Shown here one piece after another: positions 1-9,357 of a stretch of DNA of 22,927 nt. A program made the position numbers and the translations under genes. Source of the stretch: Syntrophaceae bacterium (lineage in GTDB: Bacteria; Desulfobacterota; Syntrophia; Syntrophales; UBA2185); NCBI GenBank assembly GCA_017885225.1, contig JAFNGM010000113.1:31957-54883 (forward strand). Reading direction: 5' to 3'. The stretch's first letter is position 1. Every line of letters begins with the position of its first letter. The notes under the pieces are model-generated. The model was not told the origin of the DNA, ran no database searches, and was given only the letters and a program-made list of their open reading frames with translations.

Positions 1-1
1 G

Positions 2-1366
2 GTATTTCATGGCGTATCAACAGATTCGAGACAAATCCGATCGGGAAATCTTTATATACCTCTCAAAGGAGAAAAATTTGACGGTCATGATTTTATTGCC
101 GGTGCAGTGAGCGCCGGCGCCGCTGGTTTTCTGATCCAGAAAGGTTCGGAACACACGCTGCACCAGACATTCGAGCACGCTACTGTCATCAGCGTCGGGG
201 ACACCTTAACGGCGCTGGGAGATATTGCCCATTTCTGGCGGAAAAAACGCAGCGCGGCTATCGTGGCCATCACGGGTAGTTCCGGAAAAACAACCACGAA
301 GGAAATGATCGCAACGATTGCCGGCATGACCAAAAAGGTCACGAAGGCAAGAGGGAATTTCAACAACCTGATCGGTCTTCCGCTGTCTATTCTCCAGATA
401 GGTGACAGGCATGAAGTCGCCATTCTCGAGATGGGTACAAACGCACCGGGAGAAATCGGCAGGCTTACCCGCATCGCCGAACCGGACATCGGCGTGATTA
501 CCAACATCGGTCCCGCTCACCTGGAGGGCTTGAAAACCCTTGATGCCGTGCGGGACGAAAAATGCGATCTCTTTCGCACAATGCCAGACACCGGGGTTGC
601 CATTATTAACATTGACGATAAGAAATTACTGGTTTCAGAGAAAGAGTGGCGGGGACAAATAGTAACCTTCGGGTTCAGCGAAAAAGCCGATGTTTCAGCA
701 GACAACATCAAAATACATGGAAGAGAGAGAACAACATTTACCATCAAGATAGCGAAGTTCAGACAGGACATTACCATGTTTACGATCGGGAGTCATAATA
801 TTTATAATGCCCTTGCTGCCGCTGCATCTTCCTGCGCACTGGGTATTGAATACCCGACGATCTGTCAGGGTTTAATGGCATTTCAGCCCATCTCCGGACG
901 CATGGAGATCCATCGGCTGAATAATGGAGCATTTATCATTAACGATACGTACAATGCCAACCCTGCATCGTTTCGTGCCGCCCTTGAAACCTTGCAAGAT
1001 TTAAAAGGGAATCACCGTAGCATCGTAATTATGGGTGATATGCTTGAGCTTGGAGAACAGGCAGAGGAACTGCATGAAGGAATCGGGAGTCTTATGGCAG
1101 ACACTGAGGTGGGCATCATATTCCTCAGAGGAAGGCTCTCCCCGGCGACGGCAGCGGGGGCATTGAAAAGAAATATGCCAAAGGAACAGATAATTTATTT
1201 TGAAGCACCCGATGAAATAATGCCGCGCCTCTCGTCCTCTATGAAGAAGGGTGACTGTATCCTTGTCAAGGGATCGAGACAAACAAAAATGGAAGATACG
1301 GTGCAGAAGATAATGGAAGTGTTCGGCCTGGAAGTACAACGGGAACAGCGCGGAAAGGAATTGTAA
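2..1366 (+). CDS. murF: MurF, UDP-N-acetylmuramoyl-tripeptide--D-Ala-D-Ala ligase (5' partial)
   Basis: Cytoplasmic ATP-dependent Mur ligase that adds D-Ala-D-Ala to UDP-MurNAc-tripeptide, the last soluble step of the peptidoglycan precursor pathway. The reading frame is open from base 2: an in-frame GTG at 107 is not the true start, because the codons before it read GVSTDSR...LKGEKFDGHDFI, the typical MurF N-terminal domain. The real start lies left of the window. Further on are the P-loop TGSSGKTTTKE (near base 274), the NNLIGLPLS segment, LEMGTNAPGEI, the central-domain motif NIGPAHLE, and the C-terminal-domain motifs NDTYNANPAS and GDMLELG. These distinguish MurF from MurE, which carries other substrate-binding motifs. 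The stop TAA directly abuts the mraY ATG, so translational coupling is likely. It is the first visible gene of the dcw cluster; murE is expected upstream. Confidence 0.96.
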   Translation, partial: VFHGVSTDSRQIRSGNLYIPLKGEKFDGHDFIAGAVSAGAAGFLIQKGSEHTLHQTFEHATVISVGDTLTALGDIAHFWRKKRSAAIVAITGSSGKTTTKEMIATIAGMTKKVTKARGNFNNLIGLPLSILQIGDRHEVAILEMGTNAPGEIGRLTRIAEPDIGVITNIGPAHLEGLKTLDAVRDEKCDLFRTMPDTGVAIINIDDKKLLVSEKEWRGQIVTFGFSEKADVSADNIKIHGRERTTFTIKIAKFRQDITMFTIGSHNIYNALAAAASSCALGIEYPTICQGLMAFQPISGRMEIHRLNNGAFIINDTYNANPASFRAALETLQDLKGNHRSIVIMGDMLELGEQAEELHEGIGSLMADTEVGIIFLRGRLSPATAAGALKRNMPKEQIIYFEAPDEIMPRLSSSMKKGDCILVKGSRQTKMEDTVQKIMEVFGLEVQREQRGKEL

Positions 1367-2446
1367 ATGATTTACCATCTCTTATATCCCCTTCATACGA
1401 CATTTTCCTATTTTAATGTCTTCCGCTATATTACGTTCCGGACAATCTATGCTGCGGTTACGGCGCTGATCATTTGTTTTGTCATCGGCCCCTGGTTGAT
1501 CAGGAAACTCCAATCCCTGCAAATCGGCCAGACTATCAGGGACGACGGCCCCGACACCCACCTTGCAAAACAGGGAACACCGACCATGGGAGGAGTCCTC
1601 ATCATTTTTGCCGTCGTTATCTCTACCCTTCTCTGGGCCAACCTTACCGTCGATTATGTATGGCTCGTTGTTTTGGTCATCGTCGGCTATGGACTTATAG
1701 GATTCACAGATGATTACAGGAAACTTACCAGCCAGAGCAGTCGGGGAATATCGGGGAAAGTGCGACTTCTCGGAGAAATCGTTATAGCGCTCTTTGTCAG
1801 CATTATTCTCTACATCAAGCCAGGATTCACTTCAAACCTGACCATACCGTTTTTCAAAACAGTGCTCCCCGATCTGGGATGGGGATACATCATACTTTCC
1901 ACATTTATCATCGTCGGTACGGCAAATGCGGTGAACCTGACGGACGGCCTGGACGGCCTTGCCATCGGTCCGGCCATAACATGTTTTATGACATATCTCC
2001 TCTTTGCCTATTTTGCCGGGAACATAAAAATTGCCAATTATCTACAGATCCCTTACGTGGCAGGAACGGGAGAGCTTGCCGTTCTTTGCGGCGCCACAGT
2101 GGGAGCAGGTCTTGGTTTTCTGTGGTATAACGCCTACCCCGCCCAGGTTTTTATGGGAGACACGGGGTCCCTTTCCTTAGGCGGCGCCCTCGGTACGTTG
2201 GCCATCGTTACAAAGCAGGAAATACTTCTGGCTATTGTGGGCGGCATATTTGTGATGGAAACCTTTTCCGTTATCTTCCAGGTAGGTTGGTTCAAGATGT
2301 CTAACGGTAAGCGTATCTTCAGAATGGCGCCAATCCATCACCACTTTGAACTTAAGGGATGGGCGGAACCAAAAGTGATTGTAAGGTTCTGGATAATTTC
2401 CATACTCCTCGCCCTGGTGGCCATCAGTACCTTGAAATTGAGATGA
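1367..2446 (+). CDS. mraY: MraY, phospho-N-acetylmuramoyl-pentapeptide-transferase
   Basis: Integral membrane enzyme that transfers phospho-MurNAc-pentapeptide from UDP to undecaprenyl phosphate, giving lipid I. The protein is 359 aa, the normal family length, with about ten hydrophobic segments. Seen in order: the TPTMGG loop (residues 71-76), the Asp pair in TDDYRK (D115, D116), [10 protein letters not shown] (190-199) with the catalytic-region Asp residues, FMGDTGS (262-268) and the His triad in [11 protein letters not shown] (about 322-332). These are hallmarks of MraY and not of the related WecA/TagO transferases. It starts immediately after the murF stop, with no intergenic base, and is followed 8 bp later by murD. 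Confidence 0.97.
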   Translation: MIYHLLYPLHTTFSYFNVFRYITFRTIYAAVTALIICFVIGPWLIRKLQSLQIGQTIRDDGPDTHLAKQGTPTMGGVLIIFAVVISTLLWANLTVDYVWLVVLVIVGYGLIGFTDDYRKLTSQSSRGISGKVRLLGEIVIALFVSIILYIKPGFTSNLTIPFFKTVLPDLGWGYIILSTFIIVGTANAVNLTDGLDGLAIGPAITCFMTYLLFAYFAGNIKIANYLQIPYVAGTGELAVLCGATVGAGLGFLWYNAYPAQVFMGDTGSLSLGGALGTLAIVTKQEILLAIVGGIFVMETFSVIFQVGWFKMSNGKRIFRMAPIHHHFELKGWAEPKVIVRFWIISILLALVAISTLKLR

Positions 2447-2454
2447 GATGAATT

Positions 2455-3801
2455 ATGGATCTTGCCGGGAAAAACATATTAGTCATAGGCCTGGGAAAGA
2501 CAGGCATCGCCTCTGCCCGTTTTCTCTTAGGGCAAGGCGCCAACGTTTTTGTGACCGATGCAAAACCTTTCCCGGAACTGAATGAGGCGTTCTCGGAAAT
2601 AGGCACTGCTTGTGGGAATTGGAAATTCTGTGAATATGATCCGAATATTCTCACACAGATAGAGTTGATCATCCCCTCTCCCGGTGTACCGCCGTCCAAC
2701 ATGATCCTTGCCGGGGCTGTCGAGAAAAATATTCCTGTTGTAAGCGAGATTGAACTCGCCTACAGATTCTTAAAACCGCCCATGATTGCCATTACCGGCA
2801 CGAATGGAAAAACGACCACGACAACCCTCATAGGTAATATTCTCGCAAAAGAAGGGAAAAAGGTGTTCGTGGGAGGAAACATCGGAAATCCTCTGATCGG
2901 ATACATTGATGGAAAACAGGAAGACGAATTCGCCGTGGTGGAGGTGAGCAGTTTCCAATTGCAGTGGATTCATTCTTTTCGTCCCTCTGTAGCAATCCTC
3001 CTCAACACCACCTGTGACCATGTCGATTATCACGGATCCTTTGAAGCATATCGGAACGCGAAAGAGAGGATCTTTCAGAATCAAGGAGCATCCGATCTTG
3101 CCATCCTGAATGCAGATGAACCGAGATCCTGGGACTTGTCAAAAAACTTGCATGCCAGCGTGCAGTTTTTCAGCATCTCCGCTCACGGGTCGAGGGGCAT
3201 GTTTCTCGATCACAATACCCTTGTCCATTATACCACGCAGAACGAGAGAGAAGAGTATCCCCTCGACATGATAAAGATACCCGGATTCCACAACATTGAA
3301 AACGTCATGGCCGCCGTAATGGCGGCACGGTATTGCGGATGCTCCCGCGAAGGCATTATCAGCGCAATGGGAGGCTTTAAGGGTATTGCACACAGAATAG
3401 AATTCACAGATGAGAAAAACGGGGTCGCCTTTTACGACGATTCCAAGGGAACCAACGTGGGCGCAGTGGTACGTGCGCTCGAAACATTTTCCAGGCCCAT
3501 CATTTTGCTTCTGGGCGGAAGGGATAAGGAGGGTGATTTTGTTACCCTGTCAACCCTTCTCAGCACCAAAGTCAAAGAACTGGTTCTCTTTGGTGAAGCA
3601 AGGGACAGAATAGACGGCCTGATTGGGGGTATCGTAAAAACTACAAAAACAACAACGCTCAAAGAGGCAATAGAGATTGCACACCGTCATTCGTCATCCG
3701 GAGATATTGTTCTGCTCTCTCCCGGATGTGCAAGCTTTGACGAATTTTCCAACTACAAAGAGCGAGGAAGGTTTTTCAAGGATGTGGTTAAAAATCTCTA
3801 A
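2455..3801 (+). CDS. murD: MurD, UDP-N-acetylmuramoylalanine--D-glutamate ligase
   Basis: Cytoplasmic Mur ligase that adds D-glutamate to UDP-MurNAc-L-Ala using ATP. At 448 aa it has the usual length. The N-terminal Rossmann-like UDP-binding domain opens with KNILVIGLGKTG (about residues 6-17) and has the SPGVPP motif (75-80). The ATP P-loop is GTNGKTTTT (115-123), then EVSSFQL, NTTCDHVDYHGS, FHNIENVMAA, DDSKGTN and LLGGRDKEGDF. The C-terminal end SPGCASFDEF is typical of MurD. It starts 8 bp after mraY, and its last 20 bases overlap the proposed start of ftsW. The Shine-Dalgarno sequence is weak (GAGATGA), as expected for a coupled gene. Confidence 0.97.
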   Translation: MDLAGKNILVIGLGKTGIASARFLLGQGANVFVTDAKPFPELNEAFSEIGTACGNWKFCEYDPNILTQIELIIPSPGVPPSNMILAGAVEKNIPVVSEIELAYRFLKPPMIAITGTNGKTTTTTLIGNILAKEGKKVFVGGNIGNPLIGYIDGKQEDEFAVVEVSSFQLQWIHSFRPSVAILLNTTCDHVDYHGSFEAYRNAKERIFQNQGASDLAILNADEPRSWDLSKNLHASVQFFSISAHGSRGMFLDHNTLVHYTTQNEREEYPLDMIKIPGFHNIENVMAAVMAARYCGCSREGIISAMGGFKGIAHRIEFTDEKNGVAFYDDSKGTNVGAVVRALETFSRPIILLLGGRDKEGDFVTLSTLLSTKVKELVLFGEARDRIDGLIGGIVKTTKTTTLKEAIEIAHRHSSSGDIVLLSPGCASFDEFSNYKERGRFFKDVVKNL

Positions 3802-4909
3802 GGTGTTCACATTGCCCCCGGCAGAAAAACGACTGGACATTATCGTTCTCCTGGTGACACTCATATTGGTCACCATAGGTACGGTGATGATTTACAGCTC
3901 CAGCTCTATCCTGGCTATGAAAAAGTTTAATGATGGTCAGTTCTTTCTCAAGAAACAAATATTCTTCGTGTTCTTAGGTTTGGGAATCATGGTTCTCATG
4001 ACAAAAATTCCCTACAGCGCGCTAAAAATATTTGCCTATCCGGGAATCTTTCTATCAATTATTCTTCTTACGGTAATCCTCATACCCCATGCAGGAATCA
4101 AAGCAGGAGGCGCCACCAGGTGGCTTAAGTTGGGCTTTTTTTCTTTCCAGGTTACGGAAATGGTCAAGGTGTCCATCGTGCTGTTTCTCGCGTACTTCTT
4201 AACGAAGAAGAGCAGCCACATAACTGATTTTAAGCGCACCGTCCTGATTCCTCTTATAATCATAATGATCATCGTCGGTCTGATTTTGCTGGAACCGGAT
4301 TTTGGAACTGCCGTCATCATTACGATCATTATGATGCTGATGTTTTATCTGTCCGGATGCAGGGTTTTGCATCTCGCAGGCATTATGGCCATCTTTGTAC
4401 CCGTCGGCATATGGTTGATTTTTCATAAAAGTTATCGTGTGGCTCGATTAATGAGTTTCCTTGATCCCTGGAAGGATCCCCAGCATTCAGGATTTCAAAT
4501 TATCCAATCCCTGATATCTTTCGGTTCCGGCGGTCCTTTCGGTGTAGGCATCGGAGATGGAATGCAGAAACTCTTTTATCTTCCCGAACCACACACAGAT
4601 TTTATCCTCTCGATTATAGCGGAAGAAAGCGGTTTTATCGGTGTGCTCATTGTCATATTCCTTTTCGCGATCCTCATTGTAAGGGGTTTTATGATTTCCT
4701 TCAAAGCCCCCGATCTTTTCGGTACTCTCCTTGCCGCAGGGCTGACCATGATTATCGCCCTCGAAGCATCCATCAATATTGCCGGCGTAATGGGCTTAAT
4801 ACCCCTTAAGGGCCTGGCACTGCCTTTTGTCAGTTATGGCGGAACATCATTGATTATGTCTCTGACAACAGTAGGAATACTTTTGAATATCTCTACCTAT
4901 GAAAAATAG
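3782..4909 (+). CDS. ftsW: FtsW, SEDS-family septal peptidoglycan glycosyltransferase
   Basis: Polytopic membrane protein of the SEDS family, which polymerises glycan strands from lipid II at the septum with its cognate class B PBP. The chosen ATG at 3782 gives 375 aa and overlaps the end of murD by 20 bases; a GAGGAAG stretch about 10 bases upstream is the likely ribosome site. The same frame extends back to 3677 inside murD, but that part reads as murD shadow sequence. The family segments are visible: the IYSSSS motif after the first membrane helix, GGATRWLKLG, LLEPDFGTA, the long loop FLDPWKDPQHSGFQ and QSLISFGSGGPFGVGIG, then PEPHTDFILSIIAEE and the C-terminal FVSYGGTSL. FtsW rather than RodA is inferred from the position between murD and murG. 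Confidence 0.94.
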   Translation: MWLKISKVFTLPPAEKRLDIIVLLVTLILVTIGTVMIYSSSSILAMKKFNDGQFFLKKQIFFVFLGLGIMVLMTKIPYSALKIFAYPGIFLSIILLTVILIPHAGIKAGGATRWLKLGFFSFQVTEMVKVSIVLFLAYFLTKKSSHITDFKRTVLIPLIIIMIIVGLILLEPDFGTAVIITIIMMLMFYLSGCRVLHLAGIMAIFVPVGIWLIFHKSYRVARLMSFLDPWKDPQHSGFQIIQSLISFGSGGPFGVGIGDGMQKLFYLPEPHTDFILSIIAEESGFIGVLIVIFLFAILIVRGFMISFKAPDLFGTLLAAGLTMIIALEASINIAGVMGLIPLKGLALPFVSYGGTSLIMSLTTVGILLNISTYEK

Positions 4910-4927
4910 AAGCGCACAGGGTGGGAT

Positions 4928-6016
4928 ATGAATATTATGATCGCCGGCGGCGGAACGGGAGGACACCTTTTCCCGGGAATCGCCATAGCAGAAGAATTCT
5001 TAAAAAGGGACCGTACACACGACATCCTCTTCATAGGCACCGAGAGAGGTCTGGAAAAAAGGATTCTCGGAAATATGGGATTTTCTCTTCGCACCCTTCA
5101 TGTGGAAGGAGTGAAAGGTAGGGGTATGTTGAAAGCTCTCAGCGCGTTACTGAAAATTCCGCGGAGTCTCATCGAGTCCTGCGGATTGATCCGTGAATTT
5201 GGTCCGGACATTGTTATCGGCGTGGGGGGCTATTCCTCAGGACCAACAGTACTGACTGCATGTTTCATGGGTATCAAGACAGCTATTGCGGAACAAAACG
5301 CCCTGCCGGGTATTACGAACAGGATTCTCGGAAAATTTGTCGACAGGATATTTCTCACATTCCCGGCAACAAAGCAGTGCTTCCCCGAAAAAAAAACTAT
5401 CATTACTGGAAATCCCATCAGAGCCGGTTTTGTCACAGAAACGCGTAACGAGAAAAAAACAGGAGACAAGTTTACGCTCCTCATCTTTGGAGGAAGCCAG
5501 GGCGCTCACAGCATAAATATGGCAGTTCTTGATGCCCTACCCTATTTGAGCACAATTACACCGGCATTGAAGATCATCCACCAGACAGGGGATACGGATC
5601 TACACACTGTTTCCGATTGTTACCGATCCCACGGGGTGGATGCAGATGTCCTTCCCTTCATTATGGACATAGCCAAAATCTACAGATCTTCGAATTTGCT
5701 CATTTGCAGAGCCGGCGCCACCTCAATTGCCGAATTGACGGCCAGCGGAAAAGCGGCGATTCTCATCCCCTTCCCCTACGCAACAGGTGATCACCAGACA
5801 AGAAATGCTGAAGCGCTGCTCCACGCGGGGGCTTGTGTAATGATACGCGAAACAGAACTGAGCGGTAAAAAATTGGCCGAGACGATCGCAGACTTATACA
5901 ACGACCCGGCGAGAATAAGAGAGATGGAGACAAGGTCCGCCGGTCTCGGTAATCCCAGAGCGGCAGCTCACATTGTTGATGAGTGCATGGAAATTATTCC
6001 TTCAAAAAAAATATAA
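4928..6016 (+). CDS. murG: MurG, lipid I N-acetylglucosaminyltransferase
   Basis: Peripheral membrane GT28-family glycosyltransferase that adds GlcNAc from UDP-GlcNAc to lipid I, yielding lipid II on the cytoplasmic face. It has 362 aa, a normal length. The N-terminal glycine-rich loop GGGTGGHLFPG (residues 7-17), a second G loop GVGGYSSGP, EQNALPG, TGNPIR, GGSQGA and the donor-binding region RAGATSIAEL plus IPFPYATGDHQTRNAE are all present, in family order. It follows ftsW by 18 bp with a purine-rich AGGGTGGGAT just before the ATG. The gene ends in a short AT-rich stretch that leads into the 74-bp gap before murC. Confidence 0.97.
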   Translation: MNIMIAGGGTGGHLFPGIAIAEEFLKRDRTHDILFIGTERGLEKRILGNMGFSLRTLHVEGVKGRGMLKALSALLKIPRSLIESCGLIREFGPDIVIGVGGYSSGPTVLTACFMGIKTAIAEQNALPGITNRILGKFVDRIFLTFPATKQCFPEKKTIITGNPIRAGFVTETRNEKKTGDKFTLLIFGGSQGAHSINMAVLDALPYLSTITPALKIIHQTGDTDLHTVSDCYRSHGVDADVLPFIMDIAKIYRSSNLLICRAGATSIAELTASGKAAILIPFPYATGDHQTRNAEALLHAGACVMIRETELSGKKLAETIADLYNDPARIREMETRSAGLGNPRAAAHIVDECMEIIPSKKI

Positions 6017-6020
6017 TTTT

Positions 6021-6050
6021 TTGTAGATTTAATACAAGATATAGTATATA
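6021..6050 (+). promoter_or_regulatory. Possible internal promoter before murC
   Basis: The 74-bp murG-murC gap is strikingly AT-rich. It contains TTGTAG (6021-6026) and TATATA (6045-6050) separated by 18 bp, a plausible sigma-70 pair that could drive murC and the genes after it. The other gene gaps in the cluster are much shorter, except ftsQ-ftsA. AT-rich sequence yields such matches by chance, so this is only a candidate. Confidence 0.3.
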
Positions 6051-6090
6051 GGAAATTAATACATACAACATAAGGTGCTGTTACTCAAAT

Positions 6091-7497
6091 ATGAATGTAA
6101 AGAATGACATAAGAAGAGACAGTATGCGCAGAAAAGTGAGGTATATTCACTTCGTGGGCATAGGCGGTATCGGCATGAGCGGAATCGCGGAAGTACTTCT
6201 CAATCTGGGTTATATAATCAGCGGCTCGGATCTCAGTCACACTGACATCACTCAGAGACTTTCCTTACTGGGTGCCAGAATTTGTTCAGGTCATAATGCA
6301 GCCCACCTTGCGGACGCAGATGTAGTCGTTACTTCGACAGCCGTGAAGGCCGACAATCCCGAGGTTTTGGAGGCCCATAGGAGAAACATCCCCGTCATAC
6401 CTCGGGCGGAAATGTTGGCGGAACTGCTCAAGATGAAATTTTCCATCGCCGTATCGGGAAGCCATGGAAAAACGACTACGACTTCCATGATAGCCACAGT
6501 CCTCGCATCCGGAGGCCTTGATCCCACCATGGTGATTGGAGGAAAGCTGGCCAGTATCGGCAGCAACGCAAGGCTTGGAGATGGGGAGGTTATTGTGGCT
6601 GAGGCCGATGAAAGTGACGGATCCTTTCTTCAATTATCTCCCTCTTTAGCCGTGATCACAAACATCGATCTCGAACACCTTGATCATTACAGAGATCTGG
6701 AAGAAATCAAAGATGCATTCTTAAAATTCGCTAATATCGTCCCCTTCTACGGATCGACCATACTTTGTCTTGACGATGAAAACGTGACTGCAATCCTGCC
6801 GGAAATAAAAAGAAAAATTGTGACTTATGGTCTTACGCCGCCGGCGGACTACAGGGCAAGCGACATATCATTTGCCGGGTCGTCTTCCCGTTATACCCTC
6901 CACTACAGAGAGAACACTTGTGGCGCTTTCACACTAAATGTTCCAGGCCTTTTCAATGTGTATAATTCTCTCGCGACAATTGCCGTAGCCAGAGAATTGG
7001 ATATGGATTTTTCCGCCATCAAGGAAGGATTGAAGAGTTTTGCCGGCGTTCAGCGCCGGCTGGAGGTGAAAGGAAAGATCCACGGGATTACCGTAGTGGA
7101 TGATTACGGACACCACCCGACTGAAATCAGGGAAACGCTTAAAGCAGCGAAGCAGGTATACGAGAATAAAATAATCGTGGTGTTTCAACCCCATCGTTAT
7201 ACCCGGACAAAGGCCCTCTTTGATGAATTTCTCACGGCCTTCCCCAACGCAGACACACTTATTGTGACCGATATCTACGCAGCGAGCGAAGCACCCATAG
7301 ACGGCATAAATGCGAAAAGCCTCTGCGAAGGCATCCGCAGTCGTGGCCATAAAGACGTAACCTTTATAAGTAACTTTGATGACATTGTGAATCACCTTCT
7401 TTCCATTGCCGGGCCCTCAGACGTCATTATCACCCAGGGAGCGGGAAACGTGTGGAAGATTGGCGAAGAATTCCTGCAGAAGGCTTCACATATGTAG
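6091..7497 (+). CDS. murC: MurC, UDP-N-acetylmuramate--L-alanine ligase
   Basis: Cytoplasmic Mur ligase that adds L-Ala to UDP-MurNAc, the first amino-acid step of the stem peptide. From the ATG at 6091 it is 468 aa. The N-terminal UDP-binding motif is HFVGIGGIGMSGIAE (residues 20-34), the P-loop is SGSHGKTTTTS (122-132), and further motifs are EADESDGSF, NIDLEHLDHY, FNVYNSLA, the substrate-site DDYGHHPTEI, FQPHRYTRT and TQGAGN near the C-terminus. The start is uncertain: ATG 6124 (12th codon) lies behind AGAAGAG and would give a leader closer to the family norm. The end overlaps upstream frame extensions of murB but not the murB start chosen here. The upstream gap may hold a promoter. Confidence 0.96.
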   Translation: MNVKNDIRRDSMRRKVRYIHFVGIGGIGMSGIAEVLLNLGYIISGSDLSHTDITQRLSLLGARICSGHNAAHLADADVVVTSTAVKADNPEVLEAHRRNIPVIPRAEMLAELLKMKFSIAVSGSHGKTTTTSMIATVLASGGLDPTMVIGGKLASIGSNARLGDGEVIVAEADESDGSFLQLSPSLAVITNIDLEHLDHYRDLEEIKDAFLKFANIVPFYGSTILCLDDENVTAILPEIKRKIVTYGLTPPADYRASDISFAGSSSRYTLHYRENTCGAFTLNVPGLFNVYNSLATIAVARELDMDFSAIKEGLKSFAGVQRRLEVKGKIHGITVVDDYGHHPTEIRETLKAAKQVYENKIIVVFQPHRYTRTKALFDEFLTAFPNADTLIVTDIYAASEAPIDGINAKSLCEGIRSRGHKDVTFISNFDDIVNHLLSIAGPSDVIITQGAGNVWKIGEEFLQKASHM

Positions 7498-7517
7498 GGT
7501 ATCGGAGAAAAAGCACG

Positions 7518-8441
7518 GTGAAGGACAAGACACTCCGAAATACGTTACGTGAGATCGTTTCCGGCAAGGTCCTCTTTGATGAACCCATGTCCCGACATAC
7601 GTCAATGCGAGTGGGCGGTCCTGCCGATGCGCTGGTTTTTCCAGATAACCTTGACGCGCTGGGAAAGGTTTTCAAGCTCCTGCAGCACCTCCGGATGCCA
7701 TTTATCCCTATCGGCAACGGGACAAATCTTATAGTGAAGGACGGGGGTTACAGAGGCGCCCTCATCTCCTTGAAGGATATCAAAAGCATTCGTCTCGAGG
7801 AAAGAGGTGCCGCACAGGTAGCGCTTTACGCAGACGCGGGTATTGCCCTCTCTGAGATAGTCCTTCTTGCCGCGGGAAAATCCCTTACGGGGATGGAATT
7901 TTGCGCCGGAATTCCCGGTACCGTTGGAGGGGCAGTGAGGATGAATGCCGGCGCATGGGGCACTGAACTCAAGGATGCTGTAGATTCAGTTGAACTGATG
8001 AATGGCAGCGGAGATATCCGGCGATGCAAGAGGGAGACATTAAATTTTTCCTACAGGAATCTGGAAATCACGAATAATGCCATTATTACAAGAGCTTCGT
8101 TCCTTCTGGTGAGGGGGATAAAAAAACAAATCCAGGACAGGATTACAGAAATCATGGGGATGCGAAAAGCCAAGCACCCCCTTGAATACCACAATGCGGG
8201 TTCCATATTTAAAAACCCCAGGGGAGGAATTCCCGCCGGGCAAATAATAGATGAATTGGGTCTTAAAGGTACACAGGTAGGCGGCGCGAAAATATCGGAA
8301 AAACACGGAAATTTTATTTTGAATGTGAGCAATGCAAAGGCGGGTGATATTCTCACCTTGATTGATATGGTAAAGAACAAGGTGAGGCAATATCGCGGTA
8401 TTGATTTAGAAACAGAAGTCAAAATAATCGGGGAAGATTGA
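7518..8441 (+). CDS. murB: MurB, UDP-N-acetylenolpyruvoylglucosamine reductase
   Basis: FAD-dependent cytoplasmic reductase that uses NADPH to convert UDP-GlcNAc-enolpyruvate to UDP-MurNAc. The frame is open further back (to 7452, inside murC), but GTG 7518 with GGAG 10 bases upstream gives 307 aa and a natural N-terminus. FAD-binding motifs are SMRVGGPAD (29-37), PIGNGTNLIV (64-73) and GIPGTVGGAVRMNAGAWG (131-148). The catalytic residues can be placed as R180 in FSYR, S229 in NAGSIFKNP and E300 in LETEVKIIG. The short form with GSIFKNP resembles type II MurB. The stop overlaps the ftsQ start by one base (TGATG). Confidence 0.96.
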   Translation: MKDKTLRNTLREIVSGKVLFDEPMSRHTSMRVGGPADALVFPDNLDALGKVFKLLQHLRMPFIPIGNGTNLIVKDGGYRGALISLKDIKSIRLEERGAAQVALYADAGIALSEIVLLAAGKSLTGMEFCAGIPGTVGGAVRMNAGAWGTELKDAVDSVELMNGSGDIRRCKRETLNFSYRNLEITNNAIITRASFLLVRGIKKQIQDRITEIMGMRKAKHPLEYHNAGSIFKNPRGGIPAGQIIDELGLKGTQVGGAKISEKHGNFILNVSNAKAGDILTLIDMVKNKVRQYRGIDLETEVKIIGED

Positions 8442-9283
8442 TGAAAAACCCCTTCAAAACAACATTCGAAACGCAGAAATACAGATTGAAAAGGCGTTCA
8501 AAAAATATCGTTCAAGAACTGTTGAGAACGGTTCTGCTGTTATGTGTCATTGTGGGTATCAGCGCCGCATTGATCTACGGGTACATGTTCACCATAAGCG
8601 CCTCATATTTTAAGATTAAAGAAATAACTATCCGGGGCTGCAAGGAACTCACAGAAAAGGAAGTCCTCTCGCTCGCCGCTATTAATCCCGACCAAAACCT
8701 CCTGGCAATTAACCTGGATAAAGTTGCCCGGAGGATCGAAGTAAATCCGTGGATCAAGGAAGTATTCGTGGGAAGAGAACTTCCGAACCGCTTGATTATT
8801 GAGGTACGGGAAAGGCAGCCCGTGGCTTTGATTAAACGTGAGAACGGCTTTAGCCTGTTGGATACGGATGGGATCGCCTTTAAAAAACTTGAAAAAAATG
8901 ACGAACTCAACATTCCCGTACTCAACGTACGGTACACGGAAGGAAGCGATTCTGAACTTTTTGTAAAATCACTTGAACTCCTCCGGTATCTTTCAACTTC
9001 TCAGGATTTTCCCACGATAAAAAATATTTCGGAAATCCATGGTCATGATATGTTCGGCCTTTCACTCTTTACCGACAGCGGCCTCTGTATCAGGCTGGGT
9101 TTTGACAGTTACGAAAACAAATTAAAACGATTGAATCCTATTGTGGCCGATCTGGAAAGACGGAATTTGAAATTGGGTTTTCTCCTCATCGATCTGAACG
9201 ACCCTGCGAAAATCACGGTCCAGAAAAAAGAGGTGTTTGGTCCTAAAATACCGATAGGCTCGAAGAAAGGGTATAGAACATGA
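8441..9283 (+). CDS. ftsQ: FtsQ/DivIB-type divisome protein with POTRA domain
   Basis: Single-pass membrane protein of the divisome that links cytoplasmic and periplasmic components; in studied species it acts with FtsB and FtsL. The ATG at 8441 shares its first base with the murB stop and follows GGGGAAG; a TTG one codon earlier is less likely. It is 280 aa. A basic cytoplasmic tail (residues 1-25, rich in K and R) is followed by one hydrophobic helix (about 27-50), then a POTRA domain (about 57-127) with FKIKEITIRGCKELTEKEV and NPWIKEVFVGRELPNRL, then an FtsQ beta domain with LLDTDGIAF and LGFDSYENKLKRL. Its position between murB and ftsA is the standard one. Confidence 0.92.
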   Translation: MKNPFKTTFETQKYRLKRRSKNIVQELLRTVLLLCVIVGISAALIYGYMFTISASYFKIKEITIRGCKELTEKEVLSLAAINPDQNLLAINLDKVARRIEVNPWIKEVFVGRELPNRLIIEVRERQPVALIKRENGFSLLDTDGIAFKKLEKNDELNIPVLNVRYTEGSDSELFVKSLELLRYLSTSQDFPTIKNISEIHGHDMFGLSLFTDSGLCIRLGFDSYENKLKRLNPIVADLERRNLKLGFLLIDLNDPAKITVQKKEVFGPKIPIGSKKGYRT

Positions 9284-9357
9284 CACACGGCGTCACCCGG
9301 CCTCCAATAGACGGAAGAAATTTGAGTATTCTCAATAACAGTTACGGTCCACGATAA

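Noticed and set aside
3677..3781. Upstream extension of ftsW inside murD
   Set aside because: The extra 35 residues are out-of-frame murD sequence; the ATG at 3782 with GAGGAAG upstream fits FtsW better.
7452..7517. Upstream extension of murB inside murC
   Set aside because: The 22 residues lie in the murC end in another frame; GTG 7518 with GGAG gives a normal MurB N-terminus.
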